64,000 nucleotides of DNA from positions 558,001-622,000 of the forward strand of contig NZ_PQVG01000001.1 of NCBI RefSeq assembly GCF_002920895.1. Direction: 5' to 3'. The notes under the pieces were generated by a model. It did no database searches. It was not told where the DNA came from and saw only the letters and a list, made by a program, of their open reading frames with translations. A program made the position numbers and the translations under genes. This stretch comes from Flavobacterium alvei (GTDB taxonomy: Bacteria > Bacteroidota > Bacteroidia > Flavobacteriales > Flavobacteriaceae). This document shows positions 26,882-36,533 of this stretch, piece by piece (within the stretch, counting starts at the first letter, position 1; each line of letters starts with the position of its first letter).

Positions 26882-28327
26882 ATGGAAAAGATTATTGACG
26901 AAAACAAGCAAGGCGAAAGTCTTATTTTAGATTACAAACCTGAAAATACCAAGAAACTCTTTATAGAAAGTTACGGCTGTGCGATGAATTTTTCGGATAG
27001 CGAAATCGTAGCTTCCATCCTATCCTCAAACGGATACAACACCACACAAATCCTTGAAGAAGCTGATTTAGTTTTGGTTAATACCTGTTCGATTCGCGAC
27101 AAAGCAGAACAAACTATTAGAAAACGGTTGGAAAAATACAATGCCGTCAAACGAACTAATCCGAAGATGAAAGTAGGTGTTTTGGGCTGTATGGCAGAAC
27201 GTTTGAAAAGCCAGTTTCTCGAAGAAGAAAAAATTGTCGACCTCGTTGTTGGCCCAGATGCCTACAAAGATTTACCGAATTTATTATCCGAAGTCGAAGA
27301 CGGTCGCGATGCTATCAATGTGATTTTGTCGAAAGAAGAAACCTATGGTGATATTTCTCCCGTTCGATTGAATTCGAATGGCGTTTCAGCTTTTGTTTCC
27401 ATCACGCGTGGTTGCGATAATATGTGTACTTTTTGCGTAGTGCCTTTTACTCGAGGGCGCGAACGTAGCCGTGAGCCGCAAAGTATTATGAAGGAAATTC
27501 AGGATTTGTGGGACAAAGGTTTTAAAGAAATTACACTTCTAGGACAAAATGTGGACAGCTATCTTTGGTATGGTGGCGGACTGAAAAAAGATTTCGTTAA
27601 CGCTTCTGATATACAAAAAGCAACTTCAGTTGACTTCGATCAATTACTCGAAATGGTCGCCGTTGGTTTTCCAAAAATGCGCATCCGATTTTCGACTTCC
27701 AATCCTCAGGATATGCACGAAAGTGTGTTGCACGTTATTGCAAAATATCCGAATATTTGCAACCATATTCATTTACCTGTTCAATCCGGCAGCGACAGAA
27801 TTCTAAAGGAAATGAACCGTTTGCACACTCGCGAAGAATATATGACTTTGATTGATAAAATCAGAACTATCATTCCGGATTGTTCCGTTACTCAAGACCT
27901 TATTTCAGGTTTTCCAACTGAAACCGAAGAGGATCATCAAGATACTTTGAGTTTAATGGAACACGTAAAATACAGTTTTGGTTATATGTATGCCTACTCC
28001 GAACGTCCAGGAACATTGGCCGAACGCAAAATGGAAGACGATGTTCCTGAACCAACAAAATTGAGGCGATTGCAAGAAATTGTCGATTTGCAAAGAAATC
28101 ACAGTGCTTTTAGAACACAGGAATTCGTTGGACAAACCGTAGAAGTTTTAATAGAAAAAGCGTCCAAAAAATCGGAGAAAGATTGGTCTGGAAGAAATTC
28201 ACAAAGTATTGTTGTGGTGTTTCCAAAAGAAAATTACAAGATTGGTGATTTTGTAAATGTAAAAATCACCAATTGCACCAGTGGAACTTTAATTGGAGAA
28301 GCTGTTGGATATTCTGAAATGAATTAA
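26882..28327 (+). CDS. miaB: tRNA-2-methylthio-N6-dimethylallyladenosine synthase MiaB
   Basis: 481 aa radical-SAM methylthiotransferase acting on i6A37 of tRNAs. N-terminal UPF0004 domain with Cys33 (ESYGCAMN), Cys69 (VNTCSIR) and Cys103 (LGCMAE) for one cluster; radical-SAM CxxxCxxC at Cys178, Cys182 and Cys185 ([10 protein letters not shown]); C-terminal TRAM domain. All cluster ligands are present. It has its own promoter; the GxxExxY element sits between miaB and the next core genes. Confidence 0.96.
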   Translation: MEKIIDENKQGESLILDYKPENTKKLFIESYGCAMNFSDSEIVASILSSNGYNTTQILEEADLVLVNTCSIRDKAEQTIRKRLEKYNAVKRTNPKMKVGVLGCMAERLKSQFLEEEKIVDLVVGPDAYKDLPNLLSEVEDGRDAINVILSKEETYGDISPVRLNSNGVSAFVSITRGCDNMCTFCVVPFTRGRERSREPQSIMKEIQDLWDKGFKEITLLGQNVDSYLWYGGGLKKDFVNASDIQKATSVDFDQLLEMVAVGFPKMRIRFSTSNPQDMHESVLHVIAKYPNICNHIHLPVQSGSDRILKEMNRLHTREEYMTLIDKIRTIIPDCSVTQDLISGFPTETEEDHQDTLSLMEHVKYSFGYMYAYSERPGTLAERKMEDDVPEPTKLRRLQEIVDLQRNHSAFRTQEFVGQTVEVLIEKASKKSEKDWSGRNSQSIVVVFPKENYKIGDFVNVKITNCTSGTLIGEAVGYSEMN

Positions 28328-28336
28328 GTTATTTTC

Positions 28337-28804
28337 TTACCACAAATTACACAAATTTTCACAAATTTTAACTTCAAAAAAAGCTAAATATGATTAACTC
28401 TAATGAGTATTATTATAAAAAAGATGAAAATTATGAGATTGTGGGTCTTTGCATGGAAGTACATCGATTATTAGGTCCTGGTTTACTCGAGATTGTTTAT
28501 AAAGACGCATTAGAAATAGAGTTCAAAAACAAAAACATTCCTTACGAAAGGGAAAAAGAATACAATGTAGAATACAAGGGGATGATTTTACCTCATAAAT
28601 TTTATGCCGATTTTGTAGTTTATGGAGATATTATTCTCGAAGTAAAATCAACAAAAGAAATTAGTAATGATCATCTAGCTCAAACATTAAATTATATGAA
28701 GTTAGCAGATACTCCCGTTGGAATAATCGCAAATTTTCAAAACAAATCGTTAGTTCATAAAAGATTGATAAACACATAAAAATAATTTGTATAATTTGTG
28801 GTAA
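28337..28804. mobile_element. GxxExxY gene bracketed by 21-bp inverted repeats (candidate element)
   Basis: The left arm (28337-28357, TTACCACAAATTACACAAAT...) and right arm (28784-28804) are inverted copies matching at 20 of 21 positions. They enclose just one gene. The left arm continues with a third CACAAATT copy, so CACAAATT recurs at 28341, 28350 and 28360, a 9-10-nt period. The element begins 9 nt after the miaB stop. No target-site duplication or transposase is seen; mobility is inferred only from the architecture. Confidence 0.45.
28390..28779 (+). CDS. GxxExxY family protein (PD-(D/E)XK-like)
   Basis: 129 aa, cytosolic. The name-giving motif is present in LGPGLLEIVYKDAL (GLLEIVY fits GxxExxY), followed by a nuclease-like core: an Asp in KFYADFVVYGD and ILEVKSTKE (ExK), then HLAQTLNYMKL. 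The family belongs to the PD-(D/E)XK superfamily and is very common, scattered and uncharacterised in Bacteroidota. The gene fills nearly all of the inverted-repeat element around it, suggesting that it moves with, or acts on, these repeats (inference). Confidence 0.88.
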   Translation: MINSNEYYYKKDENYEIVGLCMEVHRLLGPGLLEIVYKDALEIEFKNKNIPYEREKEYNVEYKGMILPHKFYADFVVYGDIILEVKSTKEISNDHLAQTLNYMKLADTPVGIIANFQNKSLVHKRLINT

Positions 28805-28855
28805 AAACACTACAAAATTCTAATTTTCGCTTCGAACTAAGTCAAAAATTTTATC

Positions 28856-29002
28856 ATGACCAAAAAAAACATAATCATCGCTATAGTTACTTTTATCATC
28901 GGATTTGGTTCTACATTCTATATTATTAGAACCTATTTCCCAAAACACAAAGTAGAAAAAACAGTTCCTGCAAAGGATACATTGACCAAAACCAAGAATT
29001 AA
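28856..29002 (+). CDS. Small single-pass membrane protein
   Basis: 48 aa: Lys-rich start (MTKKN), one hydrophobic helix (IIIAIVTFIIGFGSTFYII) and a charged hydrophilic tail rich in Lys and Thr. Codon use resembles the neighbours, and a possible promoter (TTTG at 28795-28798, 22-nt spacer, TAATTTTC at 28821) precedes it. Function unknown. It lies between the GxxExxY element and the sigma-54 activator gene. Confidence 0.6.
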   Translation: MTKKNIIIAIVTFIIGFGSTFYIIRTYFPKHKVEKTVPAKDTLTKTKN

Positions 29003-29005
29003 AAA

Positions 29006-29093
29006 AGTTTAAATAGTTTAAAATAGTTTAAGATTGTTTAATAGGATTCAACCCAAACAACTTTTAAACCTTTAAACAATTAAACCTTTAAAC
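29006..29093. repeat. Inverted arrays of short AT repeats upstream of the sigma-54 activator
   Basis: Left arm: four units of AGTTTAAAT type, 9-10 nt each, at 29006-29044. Right arm: four 8-nt units of CTTTAAAC type at 29062-29093, the inverse motif. The centre is about 17 nt. The array occupies the whole leader of the gene at 29102. Confidence 0.7.
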
Positions 29094-29101
29094 AAAATAA
29101 A

Positions 29102-30382
29102 ATGGAAACAGTTCAATCAATAAAACAACGATTTGAGATTATCGGGAATGACCCGAAACTCAATCGTGCTATAGAAAAAGCCATTCAGGTAGCTCCAACT
29201 GACATTTCGGTATTGGTGGTGGGTGAAAGTGGCGTTGGAAAAGAAAGTATTCCAAAAATTATTCACTCGCTTTCACACAGAAAACACGGAAAATACATAG
29301 CCGTGAACTGTGGTGCAATTCCAGAAGGAACGATTGATAGCGAGCTTTTTGGCCACGAAAAAGGCGCTTTTACCGGCGCAACTTCCACTCGTGAAGGCTA
29401 TTTTGAAGTAGCCAGCGGTGGAACCATTTTCCTTGACGAAGTAGGTGAATTACCGCTAACAACTCAAGTTCGTTTGCTTAGAATTCTTGAAAATGGAGAG
29501 TTTTTAAAAGTAGGTTCATCCCAAGTTCAAAAAACCGATGTGCGAATTGTGGCTGCCACCAATGTCAATTTATTTGATGCCATCGAAAAAGGGAAATTCC
29601 GTGAGGATTTGTATTATAGATTGAGCACCGTGGACATTACATTGCCTCCATTGCGCGATAGAAAAGATGATATTCATTTATTATTCCGAAAATTCGCCGC
29701 CGATTTTGCTCATAAATACAAAATGCCTCCTATCAAATTAGACGAAAATGCGATTCAATTATTGCAAAAATTCCGTTGGGGAGGAAACATTCGTCAACTG
29801 CGAAATGTGGCCGAGCAAATTTCAGTTTTAGAAACCAATAGAGACATTTCTGCCATAACATTGCAATCTTATTTGCCATCAGAATCGAGCAATTTGCCTT
29901 CTGTAATTAAGGATAAAAAAGCTGAAAATGATTTTTCGACCGAAAGAGATATTCTATACAAAGTGCTTTTTGATATGAAAAGTGATTTGCACGATTTAAA
30001 GAAGCTAACTTTGGAATTAATGAAAAACGGCTCTGCAAAAGCACAAGACATTAATGCTAATTTAATTCAAAAAATATACGGATCTAAGGAAACAGAAAGC
30101 GAAATTTCATTCGAAGAACAACCTGTAAGCACTATCTTTTCGGCTGAATCCAGAAGTTTGAGCACACCACAAATTCAAGAAAATAATTTTGTAGAAAACG
30201 AGGAAGATTTTCAATTTGCTGAAACTGTAGAGGAAGAAGAAATTCTAAAATTAGAGCAAAGAGAAATAGAAATGATTAAAAAATCATTAGAAAAAAACAA
30301 AGGAAAACGAAAAGCTGCAGCTGATGAATTGGGAATTTCTGAAAGAACTTTGTATCGAAAAATAAAACAATTTGATCTTTAA
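29102..30382 (+). CDS. Sigma-54 dependent transcriptional activator without receiver domain
   Basis: 426 aa. The AAA+ domain begins near residue 15: Walker A GESGVGKE (41-48), the sigma-54 contact motif GAFTGA (88-93), Walker [13 protein letters not shown], and the [15 protein letters not shown] block. An acidic linker (about 330-385) leads to a C-terminal Fis-type HTH (about 395-425, [18 protein letters not shown]). There is no N-terminal sensory domain, so activity may be controlled by level or partner proteins. It precedes lptE, secG and groESL; targets are not known. Confidence 0.92.
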   Translation: METVQSIKQRFEIIGNDPKLNRAIEKAIQVAPTDISVLVVGESGVGKESIPKIIHSLSHRKHGKYIAVNCGAIPEGTIDSELFGHEKGAFTGATSTREGYFEVASGGTIFLDEVGELPLTTQVRLLRILENGEFLKVGSSQVQKTDVRIVAATNVNLFDAIEKGKFREDLYYRLSTVDITLPPLRDRKDDIHLLFRKFAADFAHKYKMPPIKLDENAIQLLQKFRWGGNIRQLRNVAEQISVLETNRDISAITLQSYLPSESSNLPSVIKDKKAENDFSTERDILYKVLFDMKSDLHDLKKLTLELMKNGSAKAQDINANLIQKIYGSKETESEISFEEQPVSTIFSAESRSLSTPQIQENNFVENEEDFQFAETVEEEEILKLEQREIEMIKKSLEKNKGKRKAAADELGISERTLYRKIKQFDL

Positions 30383-30390
30383 AAATTGAA

Positions 30391-30398
30391 TATCTTTG
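30391..30398 (+). promoter_or_regulatory. -7 promoter box of lptE
   Basis: TATCTTTG, exact TAnnTTTG match, in the 59-nt gap before lptE. A TTTG at 30371-30374 is closer than usual (16-nt spacer). Confidence 0.45.
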
Positions 30399-30441
30399 AA
30401 CCAAACTTTAGTAAACTGACCTGCACTTTTTTAAACACAAA

Positions 30442-30945
30442 ATGAAGCACCTAAAATACATTATTGCTCTTTCGATACTTTTCACTTTCGGCGGATGCAA
30501 CGTTTACAATTTCACAGGAACAGGAAAAATTGATGCTAAAACATTTCAAGTCAATTTTTTCCCCAATACAGCCGAGTTAGTGCAACCTGGAATTGACCGA
30601 ACGTTTACCTTGGCGTTGCAAGATCTTATCCAAAATCAAACCAACTTAAACTTGGTTAAAAACGGTGGAGATTTAACTTATGAAGGAGAAATTGTAGATT
30701 ACAGAATCACCCCCATGATGGCTACAGCTGATATTCAGGCAGCTCAAAACAGATTGACAATTAGAGTGAGTGTTCAGTTTACCAATAAAAATAAAGAAGC
30801 TGACAATTTCGATAAAACATTTGAATTTTTTAAAGATTATCCGGCAAAGGAACAACTAAGTGGATCAACTTTAGATGCCGCCGTAAAAGAAATTTTCGAA
30901 AGAATTACGCAAGACATATTCAACGAATCTTTAGCAAAATGGTAA
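30442..30945 (+). CDS. lptE: LPS assembly lipoprotein LptE
   Basis: 167 aa outer-membrane lipoprotein (signal peptide, lipobox FGGC, Cys19) of the Bacteroidota LptE type: NVYNFTGTGKID near the start, then DLTYEGEIVDYRITPMM and a C-terminal helix AAVKEIFERITQDIFNES. It plugs LptD during LPS insertion. It lies between the sigma-54 activator and the TPR-like gene, on the same strand. Confidence 0.88.
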   Translation: MKHLKYIIALSILFTFGGCNVYNFTGTGKIDAKTFQVNFFPNTAELVQPGIDRTFTLALQDLIQNQTNLNLVKNGGDLTYEGEIVDYRITPMMATADIQAAQNRLTIRVSVQFTNKNKEADNFDKTFEFFKDYPAKEQLSGSTLDAAVKEIFERITQDIFNESLAKW

Positions 30946-30950
30946 AATAG

Positions 30951-31004
30951 TTGGCAATGTTCAGTTTTCAGACGAACGCGGAACACTAAACGCCAAACAA
31001 TGAA
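30951..31004. repeat. Short degenerate repeats between lptE and the next gene
   Basis: The spacer reads TTGGCAATGTTCAGTTTTCA on the left and, after a short centre, GGAACACTAAACGCCAAACA on the right. Inverted, the right part gives the related words TTTGGCGTTTAGTGTTCC. Units of about 10 nt; imperfect. Confidence 0.4.
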
Positions 31005-31012
31005 CAACTAAT

Positions 31013-31891
31013 ATGAACGTAACCGATTATACTTATTTAATTAACAAACCAGATACTATCAGCGAAAAGCAAACTGATGCTTTGGGAATCGTGCTGGATG
31101 AATTCCCGTATTTTCAAAGTGCTAGAGCGCTTCGTTTGAAAGGACTTTTTAATCAAAATAGTTTCCGGTATAATTACGCTCTAAAAGTTACCGCTTCACA
31201 TACCACTGATAGAACCGTTTTGTTTGATTTTATCACTTCAGATACTTTTGTTGCTATCCAAAAAGGATTGTACGACAAAAAAGTCCTTGAACTTCTTGAT
31301 ATTAGTGTAGTTGATTGCGAAATAATTAAACCCGAAATACCTCTTGAGCCAAAAATAAATACCATAGAGCAATCTATTCTTACCACTATAAAAGAAGCTA
31401 CAGGTATTGAGGAAGAATCAAATACGAAAATCGCCGAAGAAAATCTGGAAATTGGAAAACCCTTAGGATTTGCTAGAGACGAAAAACATTCATTTCAAGA
31501 GTGGCTTCAACTTTCAAGAATACAGCCCATCAATAGAGAACCTGAAACTAATAAAATCAATGAATTAGATCAAAAATCAGTAGCTAAAACAGTTCCTGTT
31601 GAAGATGAGAAAAAGAAAAAAGCTGAATTAATTGATAAATTTATTGAAGCCAGTCCGAAGATTTCACCCATAAAACAAAGTACCGAAACCGCCTTTCACA
31701 TTGACCTAAATAAAAGCGACAATTCTTACTTAATGACCGAAACATTAGCAAGAGTATATTTGGAACAAAAAAAATATCTAAAAGCAATTCAAGCTTATGA
31801 GATATTAATTTTGAAATATCCAGAAAAAAGTAGTTTCTTTGCAGACCGAATCTCGGATATCAAGTCTTTACAACAAAATAACAATAATTAA
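31013..31891 (+). CDS. Uncharacterised cytosolic protein with C-terminal TPR-like repeat
   Basis: 292 aa without signal peptide. The N-terminal part is helical (LDEFPYFQSARALRLKGLFN), the centre is charged and low in complexity, and the C-terminus (about 240-285) resembles one tetratricopeptide unit: ETLARVYLEQKKYLKAIQAY followed by ILKYPEKSSFFADRI. It sits between lptE and secG with a 2-nt gap to secG, so it is likely co-expressed. No function can be assigned. Confidence 0.8.
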   Translation: MNVTDYTYLINKPDTISEKQTDALGIVLDEFPYFQSARALRLKGLFNQNSFRYNYALKVTASHTTDRTVLFDFITSDTFVAIQKGLYDKKVLELLDISVVDCEIIKPEIPLEPKINTIEQSILTTIKEATGIEEESNTKIAEENLEIGKPLGFARDEKHSFQEWLQLSRIQPINREPETNKINELDQKSVAKTVPVEDEKKKKAELIDKFIEASPKISPIKQSTETAFHIDLNKSDNSYLMTETLARVYLEQKKYLKAIQAYEILILKYPEKSSFFADRISDIKSLQQNNNN

Positions 31892-31893
31892 CA

Positions 31894-32232
31894 ATGAGCA
31901 CATTTTCGATTTTTTTAGCATTAATAACAATAGTTTGCTTCCTATTAGTGGTAGTTATAATGGTTCAAAACCCTAAAGGTGGTGGACTTTCATCCTCATT
32001 AGGTGGATCAACACAAATTGGTGGCGTACAAAAGACTACCGACTTTTTAGACAAAAGCACTTGGACCTTAGGAACCATATTAATTCTACTTATTTTACTT
32101 TCAAGTTTGAGTTTTGGAGGTTCTTTAGGAACTTCTGAATCAAAAATCATTGAAAAAACAGAAGCTATTACACCAAAAGCTGCAACTCCAGCTCCTGCAA
32201 CTCCAGCTCCTGCAACTGAGCCAGCAAAATAA
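31894..32232 (+). CDS. secG: Preprotein translocase subunit SecG
   Basis: 112 aa. Two membrane helices (about 3-23 and 57-77) flanking the conserved MVQNPKGGGLSSSLGGS loop. An Ala/Pro/Thr-rich tail with repeated TPAPA units follows, common in Bacteroidota SecG. Accessory subunit of the SecYEG channel in the inner membrane. Starts 2 nt after the TPR-like gene and is followed by a strong terminator. Confidence 0.93.
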   Translation: MSTFSIFLALITIVCFLLVVVIMVQNPKGGGLSSSLGGSTQIGGVQKTTDFLDKSTWTLGTILILLILLSSLSFGGSLGTSESKIIEKTEAITPKAATPAPATPAPATEPAK

Positions 32233-32254
32233 TAGTAATCTATAAAAATATAGT

Positions 32255-32287
32255 AAATGCCAGCCTGTCAAAGCTGGCATTTTTTTT
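32255..32287 (+). terminator. Terminator after secG
   Basis: AAATGCCAGC and GCTGGCATTT form a 10-bp stem with an 8-nt loop, followed by eight T. Confidence 0.88.
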
Positions 32288-32312
32288 AGGAAAAAATGTC
32301 AGTTTTTAGGGG

Positions 32313-32328
32313 TTGGCACAATTTCTGA
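32313..32328 (+). promoter_or_regulatory. Possible sigma-54-like promoter of groES
   Basis: TTGGCACAATTTCTGA matches the sigma-54 -24 element TGGCAC exactly with the correct spacing, but the -12 dinucleotide is GA instead of GC. It lies 46 nt before the groES ATG. It may be a degenerate sigma-54 promoter or an unrelated heat-shock element. Confidence 0.35.
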
Positions 32329-32373
32329 AATCTAAATATCCATCAAATTAATACTAACATTTATTATATCATT

Positions 32374-32649
32374 ATGGCTTTAAATATTAAACCGCTTTCA
32401 GACCGTGTTCTTATTGAACCTGTAGCTGCTGAAACAAAAACTGCTTCAGGAATTTTTATTCCAGACACTGCCAAAGAAAAACCACAAAAAGGAACTGTTG
32501 TTGCTGTTGGAAATGGCACAAAAGACCACGAAATGACTGTAAAAATTGGAGACACCGTTCTTTACGGAAAATATGCTGGAACCGAATTAAAATTAGAAGG
32601 AAAAGATTATTTAATCATGCGTGAGGATGATATTCTTGCGATAATCTAA
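32374..32649 (+). CDS. groES: Co-chaperonin GroES
   Basis: 91 aa. Typical Gro[17 protein letters not shown] at the start, the mobile loop [16 protein letters not shown] and the C-terminal [13 protein letters not shown]. It caps the GroEL ring. groEL follows after 113 nt, an unusually long spacer that contains repeats. Confidence 0.97.
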   Translation: MALNIKPLSDRVLIEPVAAETKTASGIFIPDTAKEKPQKGTVVAVGNGTKDHEMTVKIGDTVLYGKYAGTELKLEGKDYLIMREDDILAII

Positions 32650-32653
32650 ATTT

Positions 32654-34388
<1,735 letters not shown>

Positions 34389-34393
34389 TTCCA

Positions 34394-34420
34394 AGTACGA
34401 AGTACGAAGTACGAAGTTCA
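34394..34420. repeat. Tandem AAGTACG repeat after groEL
   Basis: Three perfect head-to-tail AAGTACG units (34394-34414) followed by a degenerate fourth, between the groEL stop and its terminator. Confidence 0.8.
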
Positions 34421-34425
34421 AAATA

Positions 34426-34462
34426 AAAAAACTCCGAAGTTTCAAAGCTTCGGAGTTTTTTG
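34426..34462. terminator. Bidirectional terminator between groEL and a convergent GNAT gene
   Basis: AACTCCGAAG and CTTCGGAGTT pair around an 8-nt loop, with A-runs before and T-runs after, so it works in both directions. A near copy is found at 38915-38952. Confidence 0.88.
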
Positions 34463-34487
34463 TATTTATAATTTCCAAGTAATAAAA

Positions 34488-34964
34488 TTATTCTTTAGGA
34501 TTTTGAAATCCGATTTTGGGGCCAAAAGTCTTCCAAAGCAAAATCTCTGTAAATCCTTCTTTGATAAAATTGGGTAATTCCCCAATAATCTTAAAACCAA
34601 AATCTGTATAAAGCTGAAGTGCTCTAGTGTTAAATGAAGAAACACAAATAAAAATAGTAGGCGAAATTTTTAAAATGCGTTCTTCGCAAAAAGTCAAAAG
34701 TTTTTTGCCAAGTCCTTTTCCTCTATAGTTCTCATTGATACAAATTGTTTGAATATATCCCTTAAAAGTCCCATCGATTTGAAGGATAACAAATCCAGCA
34801 ATTACAGAATTAATTCTAATAACATAAACCTCTTTTGACGCTCCTGAAAAGGCTTGAACACATAAATTAAAGTCTATTTCTAGCGTAATCCACGGATCAG
34901 ATTTTGCCATCATCAAGGCACAAAAATCAAAATCATCTTGATATGTAGTTTTCTCAATCGTCAT
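34488..34964 (-). CDS. GNAT family N-acetyltransferase
   Basis: 158 aa. Acetyl-CoA binding motif in ICINENYRGKGLGKKLL (R/Q-x-x-G-x-G/A) and the C-terminal LYTDFGFKIIGELPNF of GNAT enzymes. Substrate unknown. The ATG at 34964 is preferred to the in-frame TTG three codons earlier. Divergent from the DUF1460 gene. Confidence 0.85.
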   Translation of the reverse strand: MTIEKTTYQDDFDFCALMMAKSDPWITLEIDFNLCVQAFSGASKEVYVIRINSVIAGFVILQIDGTFKGYIQTICINENYRGKGLGKKLLTFCEERILKISPTIFICVSSFNTRALQLYTDFGFKIIGELPNFIKEGFTEILLWKTFGPKIGFQNPKE

Positions 34965-35006
34965 TTTTTTCAATAGCTTTCATAAGTCTTTGAACTAGAA
35001 TTCGCT

Positions 35007-35014
35007 CAAATATA
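35007..35014 (-). promoter_or_regulatory. -7 promoter box of the GNAT gene
   Basis: TATATTTG on the minus strand, exact consensus, 42 nt before the ATG. It faces the divergent box at 35026. Confidence 0.5.
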
Positions 35015-35025
35015 ATCATTTTTTG

Positions 35026-35033
35026 TAGCTTTG
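35026..35033 (+). promoter_or_regulatory. -7 promoter box of the DUF1460 gene
   Basis: TAGCTTTG, exact TAnnTTTG match, 20 nt before the ATG at 35054. Confidence 0.5.
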
Positions 35034-35053
35034 AAATCCTATGCATTCCTTAT

Positions 35054-35872
35054 ATGAAAAATCAAGTTTTCTCAGCTATTTTATTCGGCATTATCAGTTT
35101 GCCTCTCTTTTCTCAGACTAAAGACGAAACTATTTTTATTGAAAAAAATAAAATAGAATTAGCAACAACCCCTTCAGAAAGTATTATTAAAATTGCCAAA
35201 AGTTTTCTAGAAACTCCTTATGTAGCTTCAACATTAGAAATAAACGAAAACGAGCAATTGGTTTGTAATTTAAGCGAATTAGACTGCTTTACTTTTGATG
35301 AAAATGTTTTGGCATTATATCTTACCAAAAAGAAAAACTCCAATTCTTACAAAGATTTTCAAGAGATCTTAACACAATTGCGTTATCGAAATAACAAAAT
35401 AGACGGTTATGCTTCGCGTTTGCATTATTTTACAGAATGGGTAAGACAAGCTGAAAAAAATGGCTATATCAAGGACATCACCTTAGAAATCGGTGGAGAA
35501 ATCAGAAATAAAGAAGTTCATTTTATGAGTGAAAATCAAAAATTGTATCCTAAAATTAATGATGAAAAAACCTTAAAAACAATTGTCAAAAACGAGGAAA
35601 AAATCAACAAAAAACCGCTTTCACAAATAGAAAAGTCTAAAGTTGCCTCTATAGAAAGCAAGATAAAAGAAGGCGATTTTATTGCAATGACCTCAACTTT
35701 GGAAAGAATGGATTGCAATCACGTAGGAATTGCAATTCTTGTAAACAACCGAATCCACTTGCTTCACGCCTCTTCTTCACTAAAAAAAGTGGTAATTTCA
35801 GAAAAACCGCTTGCAGAATATCTTGAAGCCATTAAGAAAGATGCAGGAATTATGGTTTTGCAGGTTTTATAG
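35054..35872 (+). CDS. DUF1460 family (N-acetylmuramoyl-L-alanine amidase-like) exported protein
   Basis: 272 aa with a signal peptide (cleavage near LFSQ, about 21). NlpC/P60-like fold of DUF1460 proteins: Cys78 in SELDCFTFDENVLAL is the expected nucleophile and His223 in MDCNHVGIAILV the general base. The family contains periplasmic peptidoglycan amidases or endopeptidases. Start at the ATG; stands alone with its own promoter box. Confidence 0.85.
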   Translation: MKNQVFSAILFGIISLPLFSQTKDETIFIEKNKIELATTPSESIIKIAKSFLETPYVASTLEINENEQLVCNLSELDCFTFDENVLALYLTKKKNSNSYKDFQEILTQLRYRNNKIDGYASRLHYFTEWVRQAEKNGYIKDITLEIGGEIRNKEVHFMSENQKLYPKINDEKTLKTIVKNEEKINKKPLSQIEKSKVASIESKIKEGDFIAMTSTLERMDCNHVGIAILVNNRIHLLHASSSLKKVVISEKPLAEYLEAIKKDAGIMVLQVL

Positions 35873-35955
35873 AAATTGTGGATACTTTCTTTAAATAAAA
35901 GTCCAAAACACAACAACAAAAAATTCACCGCAAAACATTAAAAATTGTAACTAAC

Positions 35956-36333
35956 ATGGATAATTCAGTAACAAAATGGAGCGTATTCTTACTATGTATC
36001 ATTGTGATTCCAAATAACATTGGAGGATGGCCAATTTTATTCGTTATTCTAGGCAGCATCATTTCAGCTATTACTTTCGAAAGCTCAGTTGTAGAATTGA
36101 TTATTACATTTTTAATTGGGTTATCACTCTATTTTCTATTTTCAAAAAATAAATGGTTCAAAATAGGAGCCTATATTTTGATCTATTTGCAAATTTTATT
36201 TTTAGTAATACGAAGCGAGGCGAACCACGATCTAGTTTTGTTTTTTGTTTCTGCTTCACCCTATTTTTGTTGTTCAATTTATGATATTTATAAAACAAGT
36301 ATTTATAGCGGCTTGAATTCAACTAATGAATGA
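35956..36333 (+). CDS. Uncharacterised small membrane protein
   Basis: 125 aa, mostly hydrophobic with about four membrane segments (within 8-25, 30-55, 62-85 and 90-112), ending in a short polar tail. No recognisable family. The gap to the preceding gene is 83 nt; a terminator follows about 100 nt downstream. Confidence 0.65.
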   Translation: MDNSVTKWSVFLLCIIVIPNNIGGWPILFVILGSIISAITFESSVVELIITFLIGLSLYFLFSKNKWFKIGAYILIYLQILFLVIRSEANHDLVLFFVSASPYFCCSIYDIYKTSIYSGLNSTNE

Positions 36334-36436
36334 AACTTTTCAGAAAAGAGTTGAAAACAGATTAATGTTTTTTTTATTCAAAACAAAGGTGCTATATCAG
36401 TTAATTGCGTTTGGCAACCGATGCACAACTTATTAA

Positions 36437-36468
36437 AAAAATCCTGCTCAAATTAAGAGCAGGATTTT
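36437..36468 (+). terminator. Terminator after the small membrane protein gene
   Basis: AAAATCCTGCTC pairs perfectly with GAGCAGGATTTT around a 7-nt loop. It works mainly on the plus strand, where it ends with four T. Confidence 0.7.
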
Positions 36469-36533
36469 ACTTATAAATTCATTTTAAATTCAAAAAATAT
36501 TTTGTACTTTTCTACAATCTTAAACCCCCAAAA

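Noticed and set aside
26837..26882. TTG start for miaB at 26837
   Set aside because: It lies across the -7 promoter box and adds residues not expected in MiaB; the ATG at 26882 fits better.
28337..28367. CACAAATT repeats as a CRISPR array
   Set aside because: Units are only 8 nt with 1-2-nt gaps; there are no spacers and no cas genes. No CRISPR array was seen anywhere in the window.
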